Positions 9,179-17,918 of a stretch of DNA of 64,000 nucleotides are shown piece by piece. Position 1 is the stretch's first letter. The number at the start of each line of letters is the position of its first letter. Under the pieces are notes generated by a model. That model was not told the DNA's origin and did no database searches. It saw only the letters and a list, made by a program, of their open reading frames with translations. Source of the stretch: UBA8389 sp035719105 (lineage in GTDB: Bacteria; Bacteroidota; Bacteroidia; Bacteroidales; UBA1402); contig DASTGN010000008.1 in the NCBI GenBank assembly GCA_035719105.1, positions 537,018-601,017 of the forward strand. Direction: 5' to 3'. The translations under genes were made by a program, and so were the position numbers.

Positions 9179-9895
9179 TCAAAAACGGATGCCTAGGGTG
9201 CAACTGCCAGTTGAAACCTGACCATACCATTCGGCAGAAGACGTTGTTGGACACTCAAATCCTTGTTCATTAGCCTGGAGATAGCGCTCATAAGCTTTTT
9301 TTGCTCGAATGGGTTGTGTCCAGATTTGTGTTTCAGTAATAACAGAATTCAAGGCAAAATTAAGGACCCCTTCGCCAAAGGAACGATTGAATCCAATCCA
9401 GGTGATGAGCCCGCTCGCTAAATTGACGGCACCTGAAAGGGCATGTACTTGCCAACCTTTTCCGATTTCAGCGATTTCCGCTTGTTTCTTCAAGTTCGCT
9501 TCCCCTTGGGACAGAAGCCGTTGTTTATCGATGTAGGAGAGTTTCGAAATGGAGTCGACTCCGACTGGATGGAAATCAGTACTCACGGGCGTGATCAATT
9601 GGCTTGCAACCCCAAGAATTGTTGTTCCAGCTCCCACTATCATATCTTGCCTGACCGATTTATCTGACGTCGTTAGAGCAATTCCTCCCTGGGCAATTGT
9701 TCCAACCGCATACAATGCCGTCCATGTTTTCCACCACGTGCTAGCTCCGCGTTCATTCATACGAAGTGTCTTTTGAAGGCGAACGATTTGTTCACTGAGG
9801 CGTGCCTCCTCTAAGGAATCTGTTGTGTATTCACTGGCAACAGCAACCGTTACGAACAGCAGGCAACAAACTGCAACTACCAGCCGCTTATTCAT
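9179..9895 (-). CDS. Secreted hypothetical protein
   Basis: I do not recognise this 238-residue protein. A signal peptide is clear (MNKRLVVAVCCLLFVTVAVAS), so it is exported. A short coiled-coil-like region (EEARLSEQIVRLQKTLRM) is followed by two weakly hydrophobic glycine/alanine-rich stretches (TALYAVGTIAQGGIALTT and HALSGAVNLASGLITWIGF) that could be membrane-associated hairpins. The gene overlaps the end of the upstream MFS carrier by 8 bp and is 25 bp ahead of the FHS permease, so it is translated within the same leftward operon. Its role in sugar uptake is unknown. Confidence 0.7.
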   Translation of the reverse strand: MNKRLVVAVCCLLFVTVAVASEYTTDSLEEARLSEQIVRLQKTLRMNERGASTWWKTWTALYAVGTIAQGGIALTTSDKSVRQDMIVGAGTTILGVASQLITPVSTDFHPVGVDSISKLSYIDKQRLLSQGEANLKKQAEIAEIGKGWQVHALSGAVNLASGLITWIGFNRSFGEGVLNFALNSVITETQIWTQPIRAKKAYERYLQANEQGFECPTTSSAEWYGQVSTGSCTLGIRF

Positions 9896-11135
9896 TTGAG
9901 TTGCTCGATATCAATTTCGATTCCTTTAAAAACATGGAGATGAAAATGACTAGAAACAAAAGTCCAAGCATGACAAGCAGCGGCACCTGCATCGAACCCG
10001 TTTTAGGATCCTTGAAGGCGTCCATTCCAAAAATCATTGCAATACCCGAAATTTGGCCCATTAAAAGTAGAAAACCATTGGAAGTACCTTCCGAAACCGG
10101 ATAGGTGACTTCGGCTCCGTATTGAAATCCAATGGGTCCAGAGCTTAACAGGAAAAATCCAAGGATGGCACCAGAAAACATCAAAATCCAATAGCTGGTG
10201 GCAAAGGCAATTCCAGCCAAGCCAAGGGTTGCACCAGCAATGGCCAGTACAATGAAGGGTTTCCGTTTCTTAAAATAGTCTGACAAGACGGGCATGATGA
10301 ATGCGCCCATAATGCCGGCCATAATCATCACTCCACCAGCCGTTCCGGCTTCCACAGCTGTGAATCCGCGTGGTTCAAGTATGGCTTCTATCCAAGTGGT
10401 GACACTATTGAATATTCCCAAACCGATAAAAAAGATGATCAGTAGAATATTGAAATCACGAAATTTGAAGATGGATTTCAAGCCGTCCACAACCAATGCT
10501 CGTTCTTCCTGATCGGGTCTGCAGGGAGGCGTGGGTGGATTCTCACGTACAAAAAAGAGAAAGGCCAGGGCAGCTACGACCGCAAAAATACCATAGTAAT
10601 ATAAGGTGGTTGGAATACCCACCTTACCGGCCAAATAAGGAGTCACCACCATGCCAGCGAAAATACCGATGTACATGGAAAGCGTACCCAGGCCGGATGC
10701 CGTAGCCCGTTCGCTGATGGGGAACCACCTGGCTGCCAACTTGGTAATGGCGTTCAGTAAAAACGGTTGACCGATGGCGATACCGATTTGCGAAAGCAAA
10801 ATGGAGGTGTAATCTTCGGTGATCAAGCCGCGCATCAGGCCGAAAAGGCCAGTCAGCAAGGCTCCGATGCCTATTCCGACACGAATGCCGTATTTATCGA
10901 TGATCCAGGAAGCCGGTATGGAAAAAACGATGAACACCAACATGAAACACATGGAAAGAATGCCGATTTCCAAATCGGTGACATGCAATAGCGCAGCCAT
11001 GTCTTTGGTGATGGGCGCAAACGTAATCCACAACATTTGATTGGCAGCCACGATGAGCATGAAAACGCTCAGCACCACCCAACGATACTTATAAACTCTG
11101 ATTTTGTTTTCCACGGTTTCCTCTATTTGGTTCAT
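9888..11135 (-). CDS. MFS transporter, FLVCR/DIRC2-like
   Basis: This is a twelve-helix MFS carrier of 415 residues when started at the ATG at 11135 (MNQIEETVENKIRV). An upstream in-frame ATG at 11171 would add 12 residues with no helical continuity, so the shorter form is preferred. The pattern RWVVLSVFMLIVAANQMLWITFAPI and a later SERATASGLGTLS resemble the FLVCR/DIRC2 branch, whose known eukaryotic members move haem, choline or dipeptides. Bacterial substrates are unknown. It starts about 50 bp downstream of the ABC-F gene and overlaps the secreted hypothetical protein at its 3' end. Confidence 0.8.
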   Translation of the reverse strand: MNQIEETVENKIRVYKYRWVVLSVFMLIVAANQMLWITFAPITKDMAALLHVTDLEIGILSMCFMLVFIVFSIPASWIIDKYGIRVGIGIGALLTGLFGLMRGLITEDYTSILLSQIGIAIGQPFLLNAITKLAARWFPISERATASGLGTLSMYIGIFAGMVVTPYLAGKVGIPTTLYYYGIFAVVAALAFLFFVRENPPTPPCRPDQEERALVVDGLKSIFKFRDFNILLIIFFIGLGIFNSVTTWIEAILEPRGFTAVEAGTAGGVMIMAGIMGAFIMPVLSDYFKKRKPFIVLAIAGATLGLAGIAFATSYWILMFSGAILGFFLLSSGPIGFQYGAEVTYPVSEGTSNGFLLLMGQISGIAMIFGMDAFKDPKTGSMQVPLLVMLGLLFLVIFISMFLKESKLISSNSNE

Positions 11136-11183
11136 GCAAAAGTCAGCAACTTTTTCGTGAAAACCAAACAATTGAGGAATTTG

Positions 11184-13124
11184 CTAATCGGTTTGATCCT
11201 TTAAATTTTCCAGATCCACCGTGGCTTTTTCCCAAGCTTCCATCTGCTCGTCCAACTCTTTTTTCGATTTTTGATGCAGCTGAATCAGTGCCATGTTGGA
11301 TGCTCCTTCGGGTGTTGCCAACATCGATAATGTCTGAGCAACCTGTTTGTCCAAAATTTCAATCTGTTTTTCGCACTCTTCCACCTGTTTTTCGAGGCGC
11401 TTGACCTGCTTGTTGAATTCTTTTCGGGCTTCGTAGGATAGTTTATTTTCGGAAGGTGCTTTGGTTCCTGTCTGTTCGGTTTGAACAGCCGTTTGCTTTT
11501 CGATTTCCTTCAAGCTATCCATTTTTTTCTTCTCGAGAAAGTACTGAATGCCACCCAGATGTTCCTTGACTCTGCCGCCGCCGAATTCATAAACCTTTTC
11601 TACCAAACCGTCCATGAATTCTCGGTCGTGTGAAACCACGATGACCGTTCCGTCGAATTCCTTGATGGCCTTTTTCAGCACATCTTTGGAGCGCATGTCC
11701 AAGTGATTGGTCGGTTCATCAAGCACCAGCAAATTCACCGGTTCAAGCAGCAGACGAATCATGGCCAGGCGGCTACGTTCACCTCCCGAAAGCACCTTCA
11801 CTTTTTTGTCCGAGGCTTCGCCGCCAAACATGAAAGCGCCAAGAATGTCGCGTATTTTGGTGCGGATATCTCCCACCGCCACCCGGTCGATGGTATCGAA
11901 AACGGTCAGGTTTTCATCCAATAGACTGGCCTGATTCTGGGCGAAGTAACCGATTTTGACGTTGTGTCCGAGTTGCAGGGTGCCTGTATGGTGGATTTCG
12001 CCCAAAATACATTTCACCAATGTGGATTTGCCTTCGCCGTTTTTGCCGACAAAAGCCACCTTATCGCCCCTGTTGATGGTGAGTGTCACGTGTTTGATGA
12101 CGGTGTGGTGTCCATAATCCTTGCGCAAGTCTTCCATGATGACCGGGAAACTGCCTGAACGAGGCGCAGGAGGAAATTTTAGGCTCAACGAGGAATTATC
12201 CTCGTCGTCCACTTCCAATCGTTCCACCTTGTCCAATTGTTTGATACGGGATTGCACTTGCACGGATTTGGTGGCTTTATACCGGAACCGTTCGATGAAA
12301 TCCTCCGTGTCCGCAATCATCTTTTGCTGGTTCTCATAGGCCCGCATTTGTTGTTCGCGGTGTTCCTTACGAAGTTCCAGATACTGATAATAGGGTACTT
12401 TATAGTCGTAAATCTTTCCCAACGAAATCTCTATGGTTCGTGTGGTCACGGCATTGATGAAAGCTCTATCGTGTGAAACCAAGATCACGGCATTCGCATG
12501 GTTGGCCAAAAAGTTTTCAAGCCATTGAATGGACTCAATGTCCAAGTGGTTGGTCGGTTCATCCAACAAAAGCACGTCCGGTCGTTGCAACAGCAGTTTG
12601 GCCAGCTCGATGCGCATGCGCCATCCACCACTGAATTCCTCCGTTTTCCGATTGAAATCACTTTTGACGAAACCCAGACCAAAAAGTGTTTTCTCAACGT
12701 TGGCTTTGTAATTATTCACATCCGACATCGCCAAATGCTCACTTTTATGGGTCAAATCTTCGATGAGCTTGTGATACGAGTCCGTTTCGTAATCCTCGCG
12801 TTCGGCAAGCGCTAAATTGATGTTTTCGATCTCCGCCTGTAATTCAAAGATGGCGCTGAAAGCCGTTTCGGCCTCCTCCTGAACGGTTCGGCCATCATTA
12901 TGAATCATGTGTTGAGGCAGATAGCCGATGGATACATCCTTTGGAACAGTCACCACTCCCCGAGTAGGAGCTTGTTCTCCGGCAAAGATTTTCAACATGG
13001 TCGATTTCCCGGCTCCGTTTTTCCCCACCAACGCTATGCGGTCCTTTTTGTTCACCACATACGACACGGAGTCAAACAGCGTAAACCCGCCGAACTCAAC
13101 CGTCAAACCATCAACCGAAATCAT
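11184..13124 (-). CDS. ABC-F family ATPase (ribosome-associated type)
   Basis: This is a soluble protein of 646 residues with two ABC ATPase domains and no membrane segment, which defines ABC-F proteins. They act on ribosomes as translation factors or, in some branches, give antibiotic protection. Both Walker A motifs (GKNGAGKST and GKNGEGKST), both signature motifs (SGGWRMR and SGGERSR) and both Walker B/DEPTNHLD motifs are intact. A charged linker separates the domains, and the C-terminus is a coiled coil (about the last 100 residues) as in Uup/YheS-type members. The start at 13124 is preferred because a TACCTTTG promoter box at 13150-13157 lies inside the longer reading frame. Confidence 0.92.
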   Translation of the reverse strand: MISVDGLTVEFGGFTLFDSVSYVVNKKDRIALVGKNGAGKSTMLKIFAGEQAPTRGVVTVPKDVSIGYLPQHMIHNDGRTVQEEAETAFSAIFELQAEIENINLALAEREDYETDSYHKLIEDLTHKSEHLAMSDVNNYKANVEKTLFGLGFVKSDFNRKTEEFSGGWRMRIELAKLLLQRPDVLLLDEPTNHLDIESIQWLENFLANHANAVILVSHDRAFINAVTTRTIEISLGKIYDYKVPYYQYLELRKEHREQQMRAYENQQKMIADTEDFIERFRYKATKSVQVQSRIKQLDKVERLEVDDEDNSSLSLKFPPAPRSGSFPVIMEDLRKDYGHHTVIKHVTLTINRGDKVAFVGKNGEGKSTLVKCILGEIHHTGTLQLGHNVKIGYFAQNQASLLDENLTVFDTIDRVAVGDIRTKIRDILGAFMFGGEASDKKVKVLSGGERSRLAMIRLLLEPVNLLVLDEPTNHLDMRSKDVLKKAIKEFDGTVIVVSHDREFMDGLVEKVYEFGGGRVKEHLGGIQYFLEKKKMDSLKEIEKQTAVQTEQTGTKAPSENKLSYEARKEFNKQVKRLEKQVEECEKQIEILDKQVAQTLSMLATPEGASNMALIQLHQKSKKELDEQMEAWEKATVDLENLKDQTD

Positions 13125-13149
13125 TGCAGTAGCTATTTTAAATGGACTG

Positions 13150-13157
13150 CAAAGGTA
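13150..13157 (-). promoter_or_regulatory. Putative -7 promoter box for the ABC-F gene
   Basis: The minus strand reads TACCTTTG, an exact TAnnTTTG match, 25 bp before the ATG at 13124. It argues against the upstream in-frame ATG at 13160. Confidence 0.55.
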
Positions 13158-13164
13158 CACTTTT

Positions 13165-13695
13165 TTATTTTCGCCTCAACATTAGATGTCCCGGAATGAC
13201 GAAACCAACCAACCAGCCGATGGCTTCGAGCAACATTTGATTCTTTAAAACCAGATAAGAGGAGCCGAACGCCAACAAGGCAAAAAGCAAACCACCGATC
13301 CACATCCATCGATTCTTGATCAAGCTGCCCGTAATGACGATTGCTAAAGCGGTCAAAAGCATGAATAAAGAATGTTGCAATTCAAAAACAACGTGATGCA
13401 GCACATTTTGCATAATCACGTTGGTGAATACCATCGTCAAAAACAAACCGATCCAGATGGTAAGAAGGGTCTTAACCTCTGGACGTTTTAACCGGACACG
13501 ATGTACATACAAGTAATTGAGTGTGAATAGAAAAACCAGTATTCCCAAGCCGTTTGTAAAGTACTCCAACGTTTTGCATGTGGCAAAAGACAATGGAATC
13601 AAGCGAACCAAATAATATCGCATAAAACCCAAAAACTGGCTCCATCCCCACAATACCACCAAAAAACCAGCAGGTTGTGCCAGCAATTTCTTCAT
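13165..13695 (-). CDS. Small polytopic membrane protein, unknown
   Basis: This is 176 residues from the ATG at 13695; a longer frame from 13746 would put 17 polar residues ahead of the first helix. About five hydrophobic segments are visible, including FLVVLWGWSQFLGFMRYYLV, GLGILVFLFTLNYLYV, LLTIWIGLFLTMVF and MWIGGLLFALLAF. No catalytic motif is seen. It sits between the serpin and ABC-F genes on the same strand. I cannot assign a function. Confidence 0.7.
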   Translation of the reverse strand: MKKLLAQPAGFLVVLWGWSQFLGFMRYYLVRLIPLSFATCKTLEYFTNGLGILVFLFTLNYLYVHRVRLKRPEVKTLLTIWIGLFLTMVFTNVIMQNVLHHVVFELQHSLFMLLTALAIVITGSLIKNRWMWIGGLLFALLAFGSSYLVLKNQMLLEAIGWLVGFVIPGHLMLRRK

Positions 13696-13754
13696 AAATC
13701 TACCGCCAAAGGTTGCGGTGCCCCATTCGGCATTCTTAATTCCCATTGTTCCGT

Positions 13755-15014
13755 TTAAAAGAGTTCCACATTGGCTATCTTACCCGCAAAGAGAATGACT
13801 TTGCTCCCGTTTTCGCGGATAAAAAACAGGAACGGCTTATTGGCATTAAAGATAGGATAATTCGGCATGGAAGTTGTCACAAAACCGATGGAAGTTACGG
13901 CAGCAGCGGTCGTTCCTTTCTCGGTCACTTCCACGTACGTCTTGTGTTTCACATCACTAATCATCAATGGCTCGGTAGAAATGCCTGAAAAATTAGCCAG
14001 ATCGGTGAAAGCCAGTTTCATTCCCAACGATTTCAACGTGGGGATCAGGTTGAAATCGCATTCAACCTTGAAGCGTGGCATATAAACCTGAACCTTTTGT
14101 GTGTTTAAACTTAAAAGCGTCGCATTAAATAGTTCAGGAGTCAAAGCAGATAAAACGGTCGAAGTGGTGTAACCCGATTTCGGCAACACCAGCGTCATGC
14201 TGTACGCACCGTTTCCGTAGGCCAGGTCGAGGTATTGGGCATCACTGGTTTCTCCATACCGGACTGTATCCAACATCGACATGGTATTGACTTGCGTTGT
14301 TCCCCCCAATTGTTTGGTAAACGTGGTTTTCATGGTTATATCCGGATCGAACGGCATCACCCAGGCACCTTTAAAGTAAACGGCGTTGATGAGGAACATT
14401 TTTTGGTTCCAGGTGGATTGGATAATGGTAGGAATCAGATGGTTGGTTTTGTTATCCACCCATGCATTGATGGTATCTTTTGCCCAAGATTGCTTAAAAT
14501 CGATGCTGTGAATTTCTGCATCAAAATAATCTTGATTCAGTTTCAGATAAGAGGGTTTCACAGTGAAATCCGTCGTGTACCAAAGCGAGTTGGCAATATT
14601 GACGGTGGTGGAGGAATCTGCAACGGGCAGCGATTTTTGCATCACTTCGTAATATTGATTGACCAAAGAATCGGGCATCTCGTTCATGCCCAGCAAGTTG
14701 GTCATTTCATCCTTGGTGGCTAAATCGGCACCGTTCCATGCCATACCCAATGCAATGCTGATACTAAACGGGGATATGACTATGTTGGAATCGTTAGAGC
14801 CAACAGCCATCTGACGAAACATCTTAAGTGCAAATCCATTGTCTCTGGTCGCTTGTGGCATCAAAGCGGAACGAAGTAGGATCGGGCCTGAACCTCCAAT
14901 CGGAACATAGTCTTCGTGGTTCGAATCATCGGGTGTCGTAATCTGATCGGCACAACTGTTCAGTAAACTGACAACGCACAAGGTGCTGATAAGGTACAAA
15001 AAGAGCTTTTTCAT
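13755..15014 (-). CDS. Serpin (serine protease inhibitor) lipoprotein
   Basis: This 419-residue protein has a lipoprotein signal peptide (lipid on Cys21 in LLNSC), so it is membrane-anchored outside the cytoplasm. The body is a full-length serpin: NGFALKMFRQM, NIVISPFSISIALGMAWNGA (serpin helix B), VYFKGAWVMPFD, and the C-terminal FNANKPFLFFIRENGSKVILFAGKI. The reactive-centre loop has an intact hinge (EKGTTAAAVT), as expected for an inhibitory serpin. Counting from the conserved hinge Gly as P15 places P1-P1' at Thr-Ser in FVTTSM. That suggests an elastase-like or subtilisin-like target and not a trypsin-like one (inference). It is likely protective against host, predator or competitor proteases. 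Confidence 0.93.
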   Translation of the reverse strand: MKKLFLYLISTLCVVSLLNSCADQITTPDDSNHEDYVPIGGSGPILLRSALMPQATRDNGFALKMFRQMAVGSNDSNIVISPFSISIALGMAWNGADLATKDEMTNLLGMNEMPDSLVNQYYEVMQKSLPVADSSTTVNIANSLWYTTDFTVKPSYLKLNQDYFDAEIHSIDFKQSWAKDTINAWVDNKTNHLIPTIIQSTWNQKMFLINAVYFKGAWVMPFDPDITMKTTFTKQLGGTTQVNTMSMLDTVRYGETSDAQYLDLAYGNGAYSMTLVLPKSGYTTSTVLSALTPELFNATLLSLNTQKVQVYMPRFKVECDFNLIPTLKSLGMKLAFTDLANFSGISTEPLMISDVKHKTYVEVTEKGTTAAAVTSIGFVTTSMPNYPIFNANKPFLFFIRENGSKVILFAGKIANVELF

Positions 15015-15152
15015 CGTATTTGTAATTAAGACATTAACTAAGGTAAGATGTTCTTTTCGCTCATATTGCTACTACGAAGATACTTTAAATATATAGTTTG
15101 GGGTAAAAATATCAGGAAAAGATTGTACTTTGGCTCCAACAAATTCAGCCTT

Positions 15153-15704
15153 ATGAAAGCCACTATTTTACCCCTTTTAAAATCAGAAACTCGCAACTTA
15201 TCGATTTATTACAGCTTCGCCGATAGTCGTTTTGCCAGACTTTGTTTGGCCTCGACAGACAAAGGACTTTGTTGGGTAAGTTTGGTTTTGGGAACGGATG
15301 CGCAATGTTTGGAAGATCTTCAGAAAAAATTCCAGGGGGCAGCCCTGAAAGCAATTGAGAAACCTTTGCACACCGATTTCTTGAGGTTCTTGGAAAAGGA
15401 GCCCTTGGAACTAACATTTCATTTGTTGGGAACGCCCTTCCAATTGGACGTTTGGAAGGCCTTGTTGAATATTCCGTTCGGTGGCACGACCTCGTATGGG
15501 GCGTTGGCTGTCGAAATCGGCAGACCCAAAGCATTCAGGGCAGTCGGTTCAGCCGTGGGTGACAACCCGATTTTCTATGCTGTACCTTGCCATCGGGTTT
15601 TACCTGCTTCGGGTGGTGTTGGTCAATTTTTTTGGGGACCGGAAATCAAGAAATCCATTTTGGATTGGGAAAAAGCGGAATCAAAGGGCAACCAAAAAAG
15701 TTGA
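15153..15704 (+). CDS. ogt: Methylated-DNA--[protein]-cysteine S-methyltransferase
   Basis: This is a suicide repair protein that moves an alkyl group from O6-alkylguanine to its own cysteine. The active-site motif PCHRV is present, with the acceptor Cys at 146 when counted from the ATG at 15153. The DNA-binding HTH region (LNIPFGGTTSYGALA, then GRPKAFRAVGSAVG) precedes it. The 183-residue length is normal for Ogt. An in-frame ATG at 15048 would add 35 residues (MFFSLILLLRRYF...) outside the usual family length, so the later start is chosen. Its last 24 bp overlap the 3' end of the convergent GH106-like gene. Confidence 0.92.
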   Translation: MKATILPLLKSETRNLSIYYSFADSRFARLCLASTDKGLCWVSLVLGTDAQCLEDLQKKFQGAALKAIEKPLHTDFLRFLEKEPLELTFHLLGTPFQLDVWKALLNIPFGGTTSYGALAVEIGRPKAFRAVGSAVGDNPIFYAVPCHRVLPASGGVGQFFWGPEIKKSILDWEKAESKGNQKS

Positions 15705-17906
15705 ATGTTGGGCAGCCAAATTCATGTCCACCAAGGTGTAGGTTTGGTTTTGACGCATCACTGTGCTTGTTAAAGCCTTGATGGACTTGCCAGTATGCGG
15801 ATCCAACCAGGTCAATTGATGTGAACCTTTCAGTGCAACAACTCCGCTATAGGCTTTATCTTTTGCATTGGCGAAGAAATAAACATCCTTTTCGTCACGG
15901 ACTTTGTGCAAATATTCCAAAGGCTTGCCTTGTTCGAAAGCAACATCGGGTAATAAGACAGACTGGAGTACTTTCCGTAGATTTTCAGCAGTCGGATTCG
16001 GTATTAGGAATGCTTTACCACCGGCAGCATTGCTAACTTCCATGGTCCTTTCCGGAAATGAATCTCCAACCGCCAGTTTGTTCAATTCGGGGAAAATACC
16101 TCTGACAGCCTCTTGAACGATGGAATCTCCTTGTAGTTGAGCACCCTTCCATGGTAAACGCGTAGTGAAAATCAGTTTTCCACCCGATTCATAGAATTTC
16201 CTGGCATCAGCCATATTGGAAGTTGAAATGGTTTTCATCGAAGGCAAAACCAAGGTTTGAAACAACTCAAAATTTATTTTATTGTTAAGTTTCAACAAGT
16301 TGTTTTCAATTGTACAATTCTTTGAGAAAACTTCCGGATGAAGGAACGTGAAATCCGTTCCGAGTGAATCAATGAGTAGATTGGACACATCTACATAATC
16401 CGTACGAGGTATCACCACACCACCAAAAGTTGATTTGAGAGGACCATCAAAATGATGTTCACCCTGTAATGTATGGATGGGATACAGGATGGCCACATCG
16501 GCCACATGACGCCCAGGAGCCTGTAAGACAACATTTAAACGGGAGATGAATTTATTGAATTCGGGCAATTTATCTTTATATAAGGAATTTCGATACGACA
16601 ATTCGGGCAGAAAGGTCACCTTCTGATCGTTATACCAAACTGCATGCGGTATGATCAAATTGACACCTTTGGCATACTGATCCATCACAATACTGTACAT
16701 GGTTTCGATGGATAGGTTGCCCATCGCTCCGAAAGTCTCGGACATCACATAGGGCTTATCCCAGTTGTTGGCTGCAGACGATACGATTTTGTAAAAGCGT
16801 TCTGCCGGTCTTGGTCCCCCAATTTTATCGATGCCTGGAATGTCCAGATACTTGAAAGCCTTCATTAAATCGCCGGAGACGCTAACCGGATTGACGACTT
16901 CTTCCTGATCCTGATGTCCAGTCGCTTGAAGCATATGCCCTACGGACCAGTCACTCACAACTTTGGTGAAACCCTCAGCATACAGTTCGGTTCTCAGGCC
17001 AAACATCATGTTTCGAATAGCCTCTGTTTCAGGCCCAATGTTGTACCACAAGGCTGGATAAAGCAGATAAGGATAATACCCGTAAGTATCGCGGAACTTT
17101 TCATTGAAGTTTCCAGTCCAAATACGCCCCTTGGCTCGATACATGGTCGGTTCATCAAAAAAGCTGCGCACCAATGTTTTTCCAAAGGATGCATGAAAAC
17201 GTTCAAAATAAGCTTGGTGGGTCATGGACACGAAATCCTTGACCGCCTCAGGATCCAAATAGTCCACCAAAGGATCCGTATCGACCACCATCGTGAAATA
17301 CATGATTTTGAAGGTACCCTTAGGAACATGCCATTTTAATCGATTGGCATACAGTTGGTTGGTTAAGTCATAGCGCTTAAAGGTCAGGGTATCAATACCG
17401 ACCACGGACATTATTTTACCTGCAGGAAGTGGTCTGTAAACAACCGAAGGGCCAGTGACCACTTCCTCATATTTGTCCAACCGTTTTAACGTCTGATCCG
17501 GAAATTTATTCTTGAAACGCGGCTTTCCGTCAGCATTCATTGCACCGGCACCACCACTTGGAAATCCGTATTCATCGTACAGGCTCAGCGATAATTTCAG
17601 CTTCTTGGCCGCGGCAATGGTTTTTCCATACAATTGGAAATAGTCGTCACTCAAATATTCGGGTTTGAAATTCTTCCCAAAACCAAAAATGGAGAAGCCA
17701 CCATAACCATCGTGGTCACGGAGCTGTTTCATTTGTTCGGCTACCACTTCAGCCTTGACCGAATCGTTCCAAAAGTAGAATGGTTGGGGGCGGTACTTCA
17801 TTGGAGGATTCTTGAAATTCGACTGAAAACCACCGGCTTGGATACCGGAAACCCCCATCAACAGTAAAAGGGAACCTAAGAATGATCCCCTGAAAAAGCG
17901 TTTCAT
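15681..17906 (-). CDS. GH106-like secreted glycoside hydrolase
   Basis: This 741-residue protein has an N-terminal signal peptide (MKRFFRGSFLGSLLLLMGVSGIQA). The segment FYFWNDSV followed by MKQLRDHDGYGGFSIFG, then LSLSLYDEYGFPSGGAGA, and RSFFDEPTMYR resemble the (beta/alpha)8 core of GH106 alpha-L-rhamnosidases and their uncharacterised relatives. It lacks the long C-terminal beta domains of classic GH106 enzymes, so substrate transfer by homology is unsafe. It is the last gene of the leftward xylose operon, 12 bp after the alkaline phosphatase. The nearby secreted PL9 lyase would be consistent with rhamnose-containing pectin or another plant hemicellulose, but that link is inference. Confidence 0.75.
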   Translation of the reverse strand: MKRFFRGSFLGSLLLLMGVSGIQAGGFQSNFKNPPMKYRPQPFYFWNDSVKAEVVAEQMKQLRDHDGYGGFSIFGFGKNFKPEYLSDDYFQLYGKTIAAAKKLKLSLSLYDEYGFPSGGAGAMNADGKPRFKNKFPDQTLKRLDKYEEVVTGPSVVYRPLPAGKIMSVVGIDTLTFKRYDLTNQLYANRLKWHVPKGTFKIMYFTMVVDTDPLVDYLDPEAVKDFVSMTHQAYFERFHASFGKTLVRSFFDEPTMYRAKGRIWTGNFNEKFRDTYGYYPYLLYPALWYNIGPETEAIRNMMFGLRTELYAEGFTKVVSDWSVGHMLQATGHQDQEEVVNPVSVSGDLMKAFKYLDIPGIDKIGGPRPAERFYKIVSSAANNWDKPYVMSETFGAMGNLSIETMYSIVMDQYAKGVNLIIPHAVWYNDQKVTFLPELSYRNSLYKDKLPEFNKFISRLNVVLQAPGRHVADVAILYPIHTLQGEHHFDGPLKSTFGGVVIPRTDYVDVSNLLIDSLGTDFTFLHPEVFSKNCTIENNLLKLNNKINFELFQTLVLPSMKTISTSNMADARKFYESGGKLIFTTRLPWKGAQLQGDSIVQEAVRGIFPELNKLAVGDSFPERTMEVSNAAGGKAFLIPNPTAENLRKVLQSVLLPDVAFEQGKPLEYLHKVRDEKDVYFFANAKDKAYSGVVALKGSHQLTWLDPHTGKSIKALTSTVMRQNQTYTLVDMNLAAQHSTFLVAL

Positions 17907-17918
17907 ACCAAAAAAAGT

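Noticed and set aside
14235..14723. A 162-codon frame antisense to the serpin
   Set aside because: It mirrors the serpin coding sequence and shows no recognisable domain.
15125..15133. TACTTTGG before ogt as a -7 box
   Set aside because: It is one base short of TAnnTTTG, and no -33 TTTG lies at a normal distance.
15681..15704. Overlap of ogt and GH106-like 3' ends as a sign of frameshift
   Set aside because: Both proteins end at plausible family positions; short convergent 3' overlaps are common.
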